Virus record (IMG/VR): IMGVR_UViG_3300046454_000363
Coordinates: 1-23,755 of that record
Length of the DNA: 23,755 bases
Direction: 5' to 3' (one strand)
DNA from: a virus
Shown: in pieces, positions 6,181 through 13,721 of the stretch
How the letters are laid out: each line of letters starts with the position of its first letter
Numbering within the stretch: position 1 is the stretch's first letter
Translations under genes and position numbers: made by a program
Notes under the pieces: generated by a model
What the model was told of the DNA's origin: nothing
Databases searched by the model: none
Seen by the model: the letters and a program-made list of their open reading frames with translations, nothing else

Positions 6181-6693
6181 TTAGGCTCTAGTGATTCGGA
6201 GAAAACCTGGGACTCTCGTTCCGGCCCCGCCAACATCGGCATTTACCTCTCCAGAGGTCGTTCCTCGCCACGCTTTGAAGTGGAACGTGTGTGAGGCTGC
6301 TGACGGTGTAACGAATCTCACGCCATAGCATGGCACCGGAGAATTGACATTGGATTGCGCGACGCTCCCAAGGTCCGTGCTCCCATCCCAGAGAGATACA
6401 GCAATGAAGTTGTTGCCCTGGAAATATGGTGCGAAGCACTCAACTTTGATCCTTGTACTGCCGTCATAGGTGACAGCATTACCATCTATGAAGACGTTTG
6501 CTCCTGCCGCGGTGGTAGCGCTAACAGTGAGCGCTGTTGTCCGTTCTACATAGTCGTACTCAAACCCCGGCATGAACTTCTGCACGTTCGCCGCCGTGAT
6601 CTTGTTCGACACACCCGATAGGGCAACCGCGAACTCCTCCGTGCCGCCAAGGGCTGTGATCGCAGTGAGGGCGCTGATCTTAGAGTCAGCCAT
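6181..6693 (-). CDS. tail fibre-like protein, 170 aa
   Basis: Starts ATG 6693, 3 nt after the stop of the upstream gene. The N-terminal 40 residues (MADSKISALTAITALGGTEE, FAVALSGVSNKITAANVQ) are a module found at the head of many phage tail-fibre or tip proteins. The C-terminal 120 residues (YDYVERTTALTVSATTAAGA onward) are a beta-rich domain with aromatic strands (FHFKAWRGTTSGEVNA). It ends PGFLRITRA. Base composition differs from its neighbours: about 158 G+C in 300 bases over 6241-6540 by hand count, against about 63% elsewhere, which suggests recent acquisition. The N-terminal module probably attaches the protein to the tail tip. Confidence 0.65.
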   Translation of the reverse strand: MADSKISALTAITALGGTEEFAVALSGVSNKITAANVQKFMPGFEYDYVERTTALTVSATTAAGANVFIDGNAVTYDGSTRIKVECFAPYFQGNNFIAVSLWDGSTDLGSVAQSNVNSPVPCYGVRFVTPSAASHTFHFKAWRGTTSGEVNADVGGAGTRVPGFLRITRA

Positions 6694-6696
6694 CGT

Positions 6697-7134
6697 CTAG
6701 GCGATAGAGAAGAGTCCGGAGGCGTTCCAGATCACGCTGATGTCCCCGCCCGTCGGAGTGAATGAGGCTACGTCGAAGACGCAGATGAGGCGCGAGGTCG
6801 AGTCCGTGCCCGTGTCCGCGTACAGGATCAGGTGCGTGAACGCCGACCCGGACACAGCCGTCACCGTCACGTCCGCCGCGTCGAAGACGCCGTTCGTCGT
6901 CGTCTTGCTGGCGAGGTTGCCCGAACGTGCGACGATCGACCCTCCTGTCAGGTCGGAGACGAACTCCCAGGTCGTCGTGATCGCGCCCGAGTAGAAGAGG
7001 AACTTGATGTTGTTCGCCGTCATGTCGACGCCCGTGCTGGCCCCCAGGATGTGGCCTGCGCCCTTGGGGAACAACTGGCTCGCCCAGAGCGAGTAGATCA
7101 GGTACGCGGCGGCTGCGATGAGAGGCGCGAACAT
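6697..7134 (-). CDS. putative minor virion/tail protein with hydrophobic N-terminus
   Basis: ATG 7134 overlaps the upstream stop in a TGATG junction. After a hydrophobic stretch at residues 4-21 (PLIAAAAYLIYSLWASQLF), the body reads FPKGAGHILGASTGVDMTAN then IVARSGNLASKTTTNGVFDA, and closes with TSRLICVFDVASFTPTGGDI. These segments match a common phage structural family of about 130 residues (pattern: KGA...G.DLTADNIK, SGNL.SKT..NGVFDA.DVT, GGDI.V.W). Members are encoded among tail genes, but their exact role is unknown. The extra hydrophobic N-terminus is unusual for that family. Confidence 0.6.
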   Translation of the reverse strand: MFAPLIAAAAYLIYSLWASQLFPKGAGHILGASTGVDMTANNIKFLFYSGAITTTWEFVSDLTGGSIVARSGNLASKTTTNGVFDAADVTVTAVSGSAFTHLILYADTGTDSTSRLICVFDVASFTPTGGDISVIWNASGLFSIA

Positions 7135-7340
7135 CAGACAGCCTGCTTCGTGATCGTGCCGGCGGCATCCACGTCGTAGGTGTCGTCCCCGACAGAGACG
7201 ATCAGACCATCGCCTTCGCGCGTGAACGAGACGGACTTGTCTCCGCTGTCACCGATCAGATAATCGACCGCCGTCTCCTCACCTGCCGAGAGGGGGATCC
7301 GGCCTTCCTGAACCATCTCTTCTTCCATCTCTTCTTCCAT
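7134..7340 (-). CDS. small acidic protein, 68 aa
   Basis: ATG 7340 stands 5 nt after AAGGAGG, which overlaps the upstream stop. The first eight residues are MEEEMEEE, from a tandem 12-bp DNA repeat that offers three in-frame ATG codons (7340, 7328, 7316). The rest (GRIPLSAGEETAVDYLIGDS, VSFTREGDGLIVSVGDDTYD) is a small beta-rich domain, with a final strand that reads VDAAGTITKQAV. It lies between two small tail genes and is likely a minor tip component. Family unknown. Confidence 0.6.
   Translation of the reverse strand: MEEEMEEEMVQEGRIPLSAGEETAVDYLIGDSGDKSVSFTREGDGLIVSVGDDTYDVDAAGTITKQAV
7317..7340 (-). repeat. tandem 12-bp repeat at a start codon
   Basis: Two perfect copies of ATGGAAGAAGAG (minus strand), followed directly by a third ATG. 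Each copy carries a purine-rich run just before the next ATG, so each can serve as a weak ribosome site for that ATG. Confidence 0.7.
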
Positions 7341-7345
7341 CTCTT

Positions 7346-7352
7346 CCTCCTT
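7346..7352 (-). promoter_or_regulatory. strong ribosome binding site overlapping the upstream stop codon
   Basis: AAGGAGG on the minus strand shares bases with the TAA of the gene ending at 7351 and stands 5 nt before ATG 7340. This favours the first of the three in-frame ATG codons. Confidence 0.6.
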
Positions 7353-7815
7353 AGACCGTTCCCCAGATGAACTCTCCGGTTTTCAGTAGTCGGCACGGAA
7401 CATACGCCCCGTAGATGTCGTGGGTGTGGTAGGGCACGTCGTAGTCGTGCTGGAACTCGAGGGGAAGCACGAACACTGTGTCCCCGATGACCAGCCCCGT
7501 CACGTCGCCCTGGATGTCGATCTGGTGGTCGGTGTAGGCGAGGATCGCAGTCGCCACAGGGTCTGTCGAGGAATTCCAGCCGGCGTACTCGCACTCGTTC
7601 GGAGGCCCGACGCTGATCCGAAAACGAGCCGGCACAGGGTTCGGAACGGCAACGGTCGCACCAGCGTTGCCGCCGTTGACGAACGGCACTCGCGGGTCGA
7701 CGCCGACGTAGATCCAGACATCGGTCTGCGACGGGTCGCTGCCTCGAGGCGCGTGACGAAGTCCGTGCTGACCATAGGTCCGCTGACCGCGCAGGCCCGA
7801 GATCTGTCCGCTCAC
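7351..7815 (-). CDS. putative minor tail protein, 154 aa
   Basis: The GTG at 7815 overlaps the upstream stop as GTGA; the longer in-frame reading to 8076 lies over the neighbouring gene and is Arg-rich. The N-terminus (VSGQISGLRGQRTYGQHGLR) is basic and Gly-rich. The body is beta-rich (TDVWIYVGVDPRVPFVNGG, PVPARFRISVGPPNECEYAG) and ends in DVPYHTHDIYGAYVPCRLL. Position directly after the large minor tail protein suggests a tail-tip component. I do not recognise the family. Confidence 0.6.
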   Translation of the reverse strand: MSGQISGLRGQRTYGQHGLRHAPRGSDPSQTDVWIYVGVDPRVPFVNGGNAGATVAVPNPVPARFRISVGPPNECEYAGWNSSTDPVATAILAYTDHQIDIQGDVTGLVIGDTVFVLPLEFQHDYDVPYHTHDIYGAYVPCRLLKTGEFIWGTV

Positions 7816-9269
7816 GTCCCGCCTCCGGGCCAGTCGGGGAAGACGTTGTGCGTATCCATCGACCAGACCGCCGGCGAGACGCTCAGGTCGAGCTCGACGT
7901 AGTCGTAACCGGGAAGACTGCTGATGGTCGAGGAGTCGAGTGGCCGCACCCGCAGCTGTCGCCCTTCGACGTAATGGTCGTCGTCGGGACTCGATCCAGT
8001 GAAGCCTGTGCCAGCGGGGTAGCCGATCTTCGTGTTGACGATGTCGTTCACGTCGGCGGCGGTGAGACAGCCCCACACTCCTTCGGCGCGACTATCCAGT
8101 GGGTCGACCGTCTTGACCTGGAGACGAGTGATCGCCTCACGCGGATCCTTCATGTTCTTGACGATCAGTTCCGCGTACTTCAAGCACTCCGTGTTGCGCG
8201 TCCAGGTCGGATGCCCGTTCAGGTTGTCGGTGATCGGGTCAGCCGTCAGGAGGTTCTCCATCGACGGAGCGGCGTAGTGGCCGAAGTCGTCGATGCTCGT
8301 CGTGTCCGAGAACACCTGATTCGGCATCTGATTCTGGTTCATGCCCTGCGGAGAGCAGACGGCGACGTTGACGATGTTGCCGCGAGCTCGAGCGAACTCG
8401 AGGACGCGCATCTGGATCCTGCCGTCGTCGCGCACCGCCTTACCGTCACCGAGCGCGAACCGGTTGAAGATCCAGCGGTCAGGACCGGCGGCTGCACTCA
8501 CTCCGTCTGGCTCGAAGCGTCCATACCGACCGTGGAAGCACAGGCGTCCGAAGCGGTCGACGTAGAACGACTGCGCGATGAACGGAAGTTCGGCGTCTGC
8601 ACAGTCGCGGAACGCGATCAGCGCCGCCTCGTCGGCGTCGTACTTCGCCGTCTGGAGCGCGACGTTGCCGCTGAAGAAGACGTACTGGGTGATGTCGAGT
8701 CCGATGTCGGTCGCGATCTGGATCAGACGGTCGCGCACCTCGCCCGTTGTGGCCGCGTACCAGACTCCGTCCTCGCCCCCGTTGGGCGGACGGTCGCCGG
8801 CCAGTCCGGGCGTCAGTCCGAACCCGGCGCAGTAGTCCATCACGTCCACGGCGTTCAACTGGATGCTCGCGTTCAGGGGCTGGCCGTTCTCGTTGACCGC
8901 GGTGTTGTTCATCGCGTAGGTCGCCCCATCGAGAACGCCTGCGAATTGCGGCTCCCAGGTCTCGAGGACGGGGTTGAACACCTGGAGCAGGATCTGCTTC
9001 CCATCCAGAGACTCGTAGAACGGCGAGCTCGCATTGCGCGGGTCGAACAGCCCGTACTTGTGGTCGTTGATGTAGACGGTTCCCGTGCCCGTGTCGGTCT
9101 GCGCGAGCAACGTCTGCTTGCCGTTCTGCGTGTCGAAGCCGGCGACGAACTGGTCGGGGAAGTCTCCGCCGGGAGCGTCGATGCGCGTCCAGGTCGGGTT
9201 CGGCTCGAGCGGTCCGTCATCGAAAGCTATGAGGACTCGGCCCTCGACTCCTGCCCAGCGGTGCGCCAT
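7812..9269 (-). CDS. large minor tail protein (tail tip / baseplate)
   Basis: A 485-residue protein starting at ATG 9269, 3 nt after the tape-measure stop. The N-terminal 130 residues (GRVLIAFDDGPLEPNPTWTR, QTLLAQTDTGTGTVYINDHK, YGLFDPRNASSPFYESLDGK) fit the beta-rich tail-tip domain that phages of high-GC Gram-positives place just after the tape measure. The domain continues with WEPQFAGVLDGATY. The middle holds a helical segment (GEVRDRLIQIATDIGLDITQ), followed by a strand-rich part with FYVDRFGRLCFHGRYGRFEP. Location and length fit the distal-tail or hub protein that joins tube to fibres. The specific role is inferred from gene order. Confidence 0.68.
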   Translation of the reverse strand: MAHRWAGVEGRVLIAFDDGPLEPNPTWTRIDAPGGDFPDQFVAGFDTQNGKQTLLAQTDTGTGTVYINDHKYGLFDPRNASSPFYESLDGKQILLQVFNPVLETWEPQFAGVLDGATYAMNNTAVNENGQPLNASIQLNAVDVMDYCAGFGLTPGLAGDRPPNGGEDGVWYAATTGEVRDRLIQIATDIGLDITQYVFFSGNVALQTAKYDADEAALIAFRDCADAELPFIAQSFYVDRFGRLCFHGRYGRFEPDGVSAAAGPDRWIFNRFALGDGKAVRDDGRIQMRVLEFARARGNIVNVAVCSPQGMNQNQMPNQVFSDTTSIDDFGHYAAPSMENLLTADPITDNLNGHPTWTRNTECLKYAELIVKNMKDPREAITRLQVKTVDPLDSRAEGVWGCLTAADVNDIVNTKIGYPAGTGFTGSSPDDDHYVEGRQLRVRPLDSSTISSLPGYDYVELDLSVSPAVWSMDTHNVFPDWPGGGT

Positions 9270-9272
9270 CGT

Positions 9273-12173
9273 CTAGGCCGTCGGTGTTCCGGCATGTGGA
9301 CCGCGCCGGGACGACGGGTTGCTCTTCCTGTAGCTCTGCTGGCCCCTGGTGACGACTGTGGTGAGGTGCTTGCCGTCGATGTTGAGGTTGAGCCTGATCG
9401 TCTGGTCGATATAGATTCGACCGCTGCCGCCAGCGCCCCCAGGAATCTCAGTGGATCCGCTGAGGTGGCGACGCTTGCTCTTCACCCTCACAGGTCGGCC
9501 GGTCTTCGGGTCGATGACGTAGCCAGCAGCACCCGTACCAGTCTCGGGGACCGTCCCTCCGGGGCCGCGCTGCGACAGCCGTGCCTCCAGAGCATCTCGT
9601 TGCGCTCGAGTCAGCCCGAGGCCGGCCGTCTCTGCCTTCAGGCTCGCCTTCTTGTAGTCGCCGTAGGCGTTGGTCACGCTCGAGTTCAGTTGGCTGTTGA
9701 TGCTCGCGATCTCGTTGAGGAGGTCGATCAGGCTCTGGCCCGTGAACTTGCCGGACTTGAGCGCCTTGATCGCAGCAGCCTTCATCTCCTCGAGGATCTT
9801 CGTGTCGTCCTTGCCGAACGCCTGCGCTCGAGCGAGCGCGATCTGGAGTCTCATCGGCTCCGTGAACGTCTTGGTCACCGCCGTCTGGGCCTGCTGGATC
9901 TGCTGCTTCAGCGAGGTGATCTGGTCGTACGCCTGCTTGATCAGTTGCTGGTTTCCGTTCGCAATCGCCTTGGCGAGCCCCTTGTAGGCAGCGCTGAGGA
10001 GAGCCTTGAGTGCCGGCACCGTCGACTGCCCGAGAGCCTGCGCCTTGGAGAGCCCGACCTCCAGCTTGATCGGGTCGATGGCGTTCTGGATCTGCGTGAT
10101 GATCTTCTGCTTCGCCGCGGCAGCAGCAGCTGCCCTCTTCTGCGCTGCGGCCGCTTCGGCCGACCAGATGGTGCTGAGATCGGTTGCCTCCATCTGCAAC
10201 GCCATGAAGAGAGCCGGACCCTTGAGCCTGCCCTCGTCCAGCAACTGCTTGATCCTGGCGATCTCTTGTCTGGCCGCTGCTATGTCGTCCTTGTTCGACT
10301 TGGTGAGCGCGGCCTGCGCCTCTGCCATCTGCTGCTTAAGGGTGAGTCCGAACGTCTTCCAGAACTGCTGCATCGGCTGGGCGGTGCCGAACGGACCCGT
10401 CTGACCAGTCACCGCCTGACCAAGCACTCCGGGTACTTGGAACTGCTGCGGGATGTACGGAGGCTTGAGCAGATATGCGGGAGGCGGCGGCGGCTTCGGC
10501 CTGCTGTAGCCGGGGAATCCGTGCAGTGCTTGACCGAGGACTCCGAAGCGGTAGTCGCCTACCAGACCGCCGCTGAGGACTCCCGAGATGGTGTTGATGA
10601 TGCTGTTCCCGGTGCTTCCGCCACCAGCAGCCTCGTTGACTTTCTTCGCCAGACCTCCCAGTGCGTCCGTCGCGAGGACGGCGGCTACTGCCAGTGCGCC
10701 TACTCCAGTTGCTGAGACTCCAGCCGCTGCCCCACCCTCCGCGCCAACTCCTGCGAGTTCCGACGCAGCCGCCCTGGACGCGAAGAAGCCGCGAACGCGA
10801 CTGCCTGCGACCTGGCCGAGCAGTCCGCCGGCGAACAGGCCACCGATTCCTCCCGCGCCAGCTTCCGCAGCAGCCGCTCCTCCGCCAGCAACACCGGCAG
10901 CGCCACTCGTAGCGACCGCGGCAACCTGGGCTTCACCAGCAGCCGTGGCGGCAGCACCGACGAGTCCCCATTCGCCGGCGAGTACGCGGAGGGCCGTCAC
11001 CCAGCCGTAGACCTTGCTGCCGAGCTCCAGCGCAATCAGGATCGCGATGGTGTGGGTGAACCCTCCGGTTGCATCGTCCACGACCTTGATCGCAGACCCG
11101 AGCGCGTGGAAGCCGATGCCGAGAATCGTGACCCCCTCACCCACATCTCTCTGCAACCGCCCCGTCTGGTCCAGCTTGGTGAGGTAATCCGAGAACTCGC
11201 CGGTGAGACGGTTGAAGGTCGGAAGAACCGAGGTGCCGATGACCTCCCCCGCGTTGGCGAGACTCGCGTGGAGATGGTCCGCGGAGGTCGCGCCAGCCTC
11301 CGCCTGACCGGCGAACTTGGCTGCGACATAGCGGATCGCATCCATGCCGGTCGCCGTCTTCGGGACGATGATCCCGAGGCGACGGAGCGCGGTCGATGAT
11401 CCGCCTAGAGCCTTCGCGAGAGCGATCGAGGCCGACGAGAGCGCGATGTGCCGTCCTCGAGCTACGTCCGCGGCGACGGAGTCGAGGTTGAGCGACTGCC
11501 CGACTTTGCCGCTGACCCGGACGAGGTACCCGAACGACTGAAGAAGATCCTGGCGCGTGAACCCGGACAGCTTCGACTCGGCGGTGAGCGCGTCTTCGAT
11601 CTGGCTCTTGTACGTCTGGAATGACAGGCCTCCGGTCTTCAGCTGGGCCGTGACCTGTTTCTCGGCGGCGGCGTAGCCGAGAGCTTCGGTGATGGCCGAG
11701 TGAAGGAGGGTGGCGGTTCCGGCGACAACGATGAACCCGGTCGACGCGAACGCGAGCGAGCGACCAAGGGTCGAGATGACACCCGACCCGGCGAGTGCGC
11801 CGCGGGTGAGCTTGCCGATGTCCGCCTCTGCCGTCTTCGCTCCCCTCGACATCCCGCCAGTGCCTGCGACGACGAGTCCCTGGGAGCGAGCCAGTCTGGC
11901 GTTCGTGAGCTCCGCGAGTTGCGCGGCCTTGACCTGTTCCTTGCCGCTCAACGCCGCCGAGGTGGAGAGCGACCTGTACTCAGCCGCCAGCTTGGCGAGC
12001 GATTCCTCCATCGCGACCGAGGAGGTGACCGCGGTCTTGGCCGTCTTCGCGATGTCGGCACCCATGTCGAGCGCCGACTTGCCGACCAGAGTGTTGGACG
12101 AGATGACGGCGTTGTTCATCCTGAGCGTCTGGGTAGCGTCAGTGATGATCCTGAGAATCAGCGGAGCGGCCAT
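9273..12173 (-). CDS. tail tape measure protein
   Basis: At 966 residues it is the longest gene here. Its start at ATG 12173 forms a TGATG junction. Residues 1-100 are helical (ITDATQTLRMNNAVISSNTL, EESLAKLAAEYRSLSTSAAL). Hydrophobic Ala/Gly-rich segments lie near 140-165 (ASTGFIVVAGTATLLHSAIT) and 380-500. The last third is Gln/Ala/Lys-rich helix with repeated KAQALGQ/RAQAFGK motifs. This helix-rich layout with central hydrophobic segments is that of tape measures, which set tail length and form the passage for DNA into the cell. By the rule of about 0.15 nm per residue the tail would be about 145 nm. Position after the tail chaperones is diagnostic. Confidence 0.93.
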   Translation of the reverse strand: MAAPLILRIITDATQTLRMNNAVISSNTLVGKSALDMGADIAKTAKTAVTSSVAMEESLAKLAAEYRSLSTSAALSGKEQVKAAQLAELTNARLARSQGLVVAGTGGMSRGAKTAEADIGKLTRGALAGSGVISTLGRSLAFASTGFIVVAGTATLLHSAITEALGYAAAEKQVTAQLKTGGLSFQTYKSQIEDALTAESKLSGFTRQDLLQSFGYLVRVSGKVGQSLNLDSVAADVARGRHIALSSASIALAKALGGSSTALRRLGIIVPKTATGMDAIRYVAAKFAGQAEAGATSADHLHASLANAGEVIGTSVLPTFNRLTGEFSDYLTKLDQTGRLQRDVGEGVTILGIGFHALGSAIKVVDDATGGFTHTIAILIALELGSKVYGWVTALRVLAGEWGLVGAAATAAGEAQVAAVATSGAAGVAGGGAAAAEAGAGGIGGLFAGGLLGQVAGSRVRGFFASRAAASELAGVGAEGGAAAGVSATGVGALAVAAVLATDALGGLAKKVNEAAGGGSTGNSIINTISGVLSGGLVGDYRFGVLGQALHGFPGYSRPKPPPPPAYLLKPPYIPQQFQVPGVLGQAVTGQTGPFGTAQPMQQFWKTFGLTLKQQMAEAQAALTKSNKDDIAAARQEIARIKQLLDEGRLKGPALFMALQMEATDLSTIWSAEAAAAQKRAAAAAAAKQKIITQIQNAIDPIKLEVGLSKAQALGQSTVPALKALLSAAYKGLAKAIANGNQQLIKQAYDQITSLKQQIQQAQTAVTKTFTEPMRLQIALARAQAFGKDDTKILEEMKAAAIKALKSGKFTGQSLIDLLNEIASINSQLNSSVTNAYGDYKKASLKAETAGLGLTRAQRDALEARLSQRGPGGTVPETGTGAAGYVIDPKTGRPVRVKSKRRHLSGSTEIPGGAGGSGRIYIDQTIRLNLNIDGKHLTTVVTRGQQSYRKSNPSSRRGPHAGTPTA

Positions 12174-12628
12174 CAGATCCTCCCCGTGCCCGTGCTGCTG
12201 TTGAACGCGTCACTCACGCGCCCGAGCCAGTTATCGACGAACTGGACAACGCCGGCACGGCCCGTCGCGAACGCCGGATCGTACGACTTGCCGAACATGA
12301 CATCGACGAAGTTGGGACGGCGACGACTGCGATCCGTCTTCGACTTCACGCCGCGCTCGCGGGGTGCGATGTACACCTCATGGATCGTCTCCCCATCTCG
12401 CTGGATCGACCAGGGCGGCGGCTTCTTCTTCGCTCGCTTCATGCCGCTGATCTCGGACTCGGCAAGACGCTCTGCATCGCGCCTGATCGGTTCAGCGCCC
12501 TGCAGCATCCCGGCCTTCGCGGCGCTGTAGATGGCAGGACCGAGCGCCTTGAGATCCCTGTTGATCGAGTCGAGGTTGACAACCAGAACTGGGTTTTCAG
12601 CCTGCAAGGATCCGAAAGAGGTAGGCAC
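12173..12628 (-). CDS. HK97 gp10-like tail protein (tail completion candidate)
   Basis: GTG 12628 directly abuts the TAG that ends the -1 frame extension of the tail chaperone (12629-12631). The 151-residue product has an N-terminal helix (INRDLKALGPAIYSAAKAGM) then LQGAEPIRRDAERLAESEIS. That is the signature of the HK97 gp10 family (helix, then a conserved A-x-x-(I/V)-x-x-x-A segment). A beta strand region follows (ETIHEVYIAPRERGVKSKTD), then a C-terminal FATGRAGVVQFVDNWLGRV. In HK97-like phages gp10-type proteins act at the head-tail junction; here the gene lies before the tape measure instead, so the exact role is uncertain. Confidence 0.6.
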   Translation of the reverse strand: MPTSFGSLQAENPVLVVNLDSINRDLKALGPAIYSAAKAGMLQGAEPIRRDAERLAESEISGMKRAKKKPPPWSIQRDGETIHEVYIAPRERGVKSKTDRSRRRPNFVDVMFGKSYDPAFATGRAGVVQFVDNWLGRVSDAFNSSTGTGRI

Positions 12629-12895
12629 CTACTCCTCGCTCTCGTACTTCCCCTGGAACAGCGAGATGGCCCCGAGCAGATCGGTCGGCTTGAGCTTGCC
12701 GATGTTGTCGCGGGTGATCGACGGCAAGATGTGCCCTACCCGCCAGTCCCAGTAGCTGGCAGTTCGCCTTCCGGTTCGTCCGAAGTCTTCGGTGAATCGG
12801 GAGACGAACTCTCGCTGATGTCGCCCGATGTTCTCAGCGATGATTCGTCGGTTGCGCTCTGAGACTCCTGCGTAGGGTCGTCGGCATCGTCGTCC
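12629..12895 (-). CDS. tail assembly chaperone, -1 frame extension (GT product)
   Basis: This is the 3' part of a frameshifted protein. In the -1 frame of the upstream chaperone gene there is an open stretch with no stop from before 12895 to TAG 12629-12631. It reads like a real protein: RRPYAGVSERNRRIIAENIG, REFVSRFTEDFGRTGRRTAS, YWDWRVGHILPSITRDNIGK and LKPTDLLGAISLFQGKYESE. The frame-0 reading of the same DNA is a Ser/Asp/Pro-rich tail of low complexity, as expected for the overprinted frame. A slip near codon 107 would give a product of about 195 residues. The stop abuts the next gene's GTG. In phages the G and GT forms bind the tape measure before the tube grows around it. Confidence 0.75.
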   Translation of the reverse strand, partial: GRRCRRPYAGVSERNRRIIAENIGRHQREFVSRFTEDFGRTGRRTASYWDWRVGHILPSITRDNIGKLKPTDLLGAISLFQGKYESEE

Positions 12896-13215
12896 CCTCC
12901 TGCCAGCGACTTCAGCACGTCCAACATCTTCATGTCGCCGGCGAGCTCGCGAGCGGCGTGGATGTCGGTCTGGGGATGTGCGCGAAGGATCCCGCAGATC
13001 GCGAGCGCCTTGATCAGCGCCGGATTGCGAAGCTGCTGCTGGCGAGTCTCCTCGCGGATCTTGTCATCGAACGGGGCGAAGTCCTCGAGGATCAGGCCCG
13101 TCTCGTCGTAGATGACTACCCACTCGTCCAGGTCGAGATCGAACGGGTCCGGGTACTCGTACGTCTCTCCACCAGCGGTGAAGGTTCTCCTGCTGTCGTT
13201 GGTTTCAGCGGCCAC
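12736..13215 (-). CDS. tail assembly chaperone (G-type product)
   Basis: GTG 13215 has GAGGGAG 7 nt upstream. Residues 1-105 are a compact domain: TFTAGGETYEYPDPFDLDLD then EWVVIYDETGLILEDFAPFD, then a helical part ending MKMLDVLKSLAGG. Position between the tail tube and tape measure genes, size, and the open -1 frame behind it identify it as the short form of the tail assembly chaperone pair. Residues 106-159 (GGDDDADDPTQESQSATDES onward) are acidic and Ser/Pro-rich; they are the by-product of the frame that is overprinted on the GT extension. The protein acts in the cytoplasm during tail assembly and is not part of the finished virion. Confidence 0.75.
   Translation of the reverse strand: MAAETNDSRRTFTAGGETYEYPDPFDLDLDEWVVIYDETGLILEDFAPFDDKIREETRQQQLRNPALIKALAICGILRAHPQTDIHAARELAGDMKMLDVLKSLAGGDDDADDPTQESQSATDESSLRTSGDISESSSPDSPKTSDEPEGELPATGTGG
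12892..12898 (-). promoter_or_regulatory. candidate -1 frameshift site in the tail chaperone
   Basis: The minus strand reads AGGGGAC, with four G residues at codons 107-108 of the frame-0 gene. It lies where the encoded protein changes from LKSLAGG (frame 0) to the RRPYAG segment (-1 frame). It is not a perfect X-XXY-YYZ heptamer, so the exact slip point is uncertain. Confidence 0.4.
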
Positions 13216-13241
13216 GCGTGGACTCCCTCTCTTGTTCTGGT

Positions 13242-13269
13242 GGGCACCCGACCCATTCGCCGGGTGCCC
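13242..13269 (-). terminator. GC hairpin after the tail tube gene
   Basis: A perfect 9-bp stem (13242-13250 with 13261-13269) and 10-nt loop begin 27 nt after the tail tube stop. On the minus strand it is followed by ACCAGAACAAG, with no T run, so it is more likely an attenuator or mRNA-stabilising element than a full terminator. It closely parallels the hairpin after the capsid gene. Confidence 0.55.
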
Positions 13270-13296
13270 CTAGCTCTTCTGCTGCGCCGGCACGGC

Positions 13297-13713
13297 TTAG
13301 GTGGCAGCGCCGGACTGGATGCCGTTGTCGTCCGCGGCCATGAACGTACACGGGAACACCTCGACGCTCCCGCGGGTCACGGACGGGCCGAACTCGTACA
13401 TCTTCACGTTCCCGTAGTACACCTCGCGGGACGGATCGACGAGGCCATCCGGCTGCCACGTCAACTCGAACACCGTCGAGTTGTCGAACAGCGGCTTGAG
13501 GAGCGCATACACCTCGGGCGTGTAGAACGCCTCGCCCTCAAACGACTGCGTGATCGCACCGGGAAGCGTCTCGTTGCGTCCCGACACCGAAAACCCACTT
13601 ACGTCCTCCTGGGTCTTCGTGTTCGGCTGACCAAAGCTGCGGAACGCGTTCGAGCAGTCCTCTCCATCGATCATGATCTTGTCGTGCAGAGCGATGCTCT
13701 TGGTGAAGGTCAC
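13297..13713 (-). CDS. major tail protein (tail tube)
   Basis: GTG 13713 stands just after AGGAGG. The 138-residue protein is beta-rich: MTFTKSIALHDKIMIDGEDC, TQEDVSGFSVSGRNETLPG, ITQSFEGEAFYTPEVYALLK, then DNSTVFELTWQPDG and REVYYGNVKMYEFGPSVTRG, closing VEVFPCTFMAADDNGIQSG. The W-x-P-D-G, GNV and final PCTFMAADD strands follow the usual order of siphovirus tube proteins. Position before the chaperone and tape measure genes, its own strong ribosome site and the hairpin behind it fit a highly expressed structural protein. Many copies stack to form the tube. Confidence 0.72.
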   Translation of the reverse strand: MTFTKSIALHDKIMIDGEDCSNAFRSFGQPNTKTQEDVSGFSVSGRNETLPGAITQSFEGEAFYTPEVYALLKPLFDNSTVFELTWQPDGLVDPSREVYYGNVKMYEFGPSVTRGSVEVFPCTFMAADDNGIQSGAAT

Positions 13714-13721
13714 TTTCCCTC

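Noticed and set aside
7848-10715. 955-codon open frame on the plus strand across the tape measure and minor tail genes
   Set aside because: It is antisense to two well-supported genes, is rich in Arg, Val, Leu and Asp as expected from a high-GC shadow frame, has no recognisable domain, and ends without a ribosome site or neighbour on that strand.
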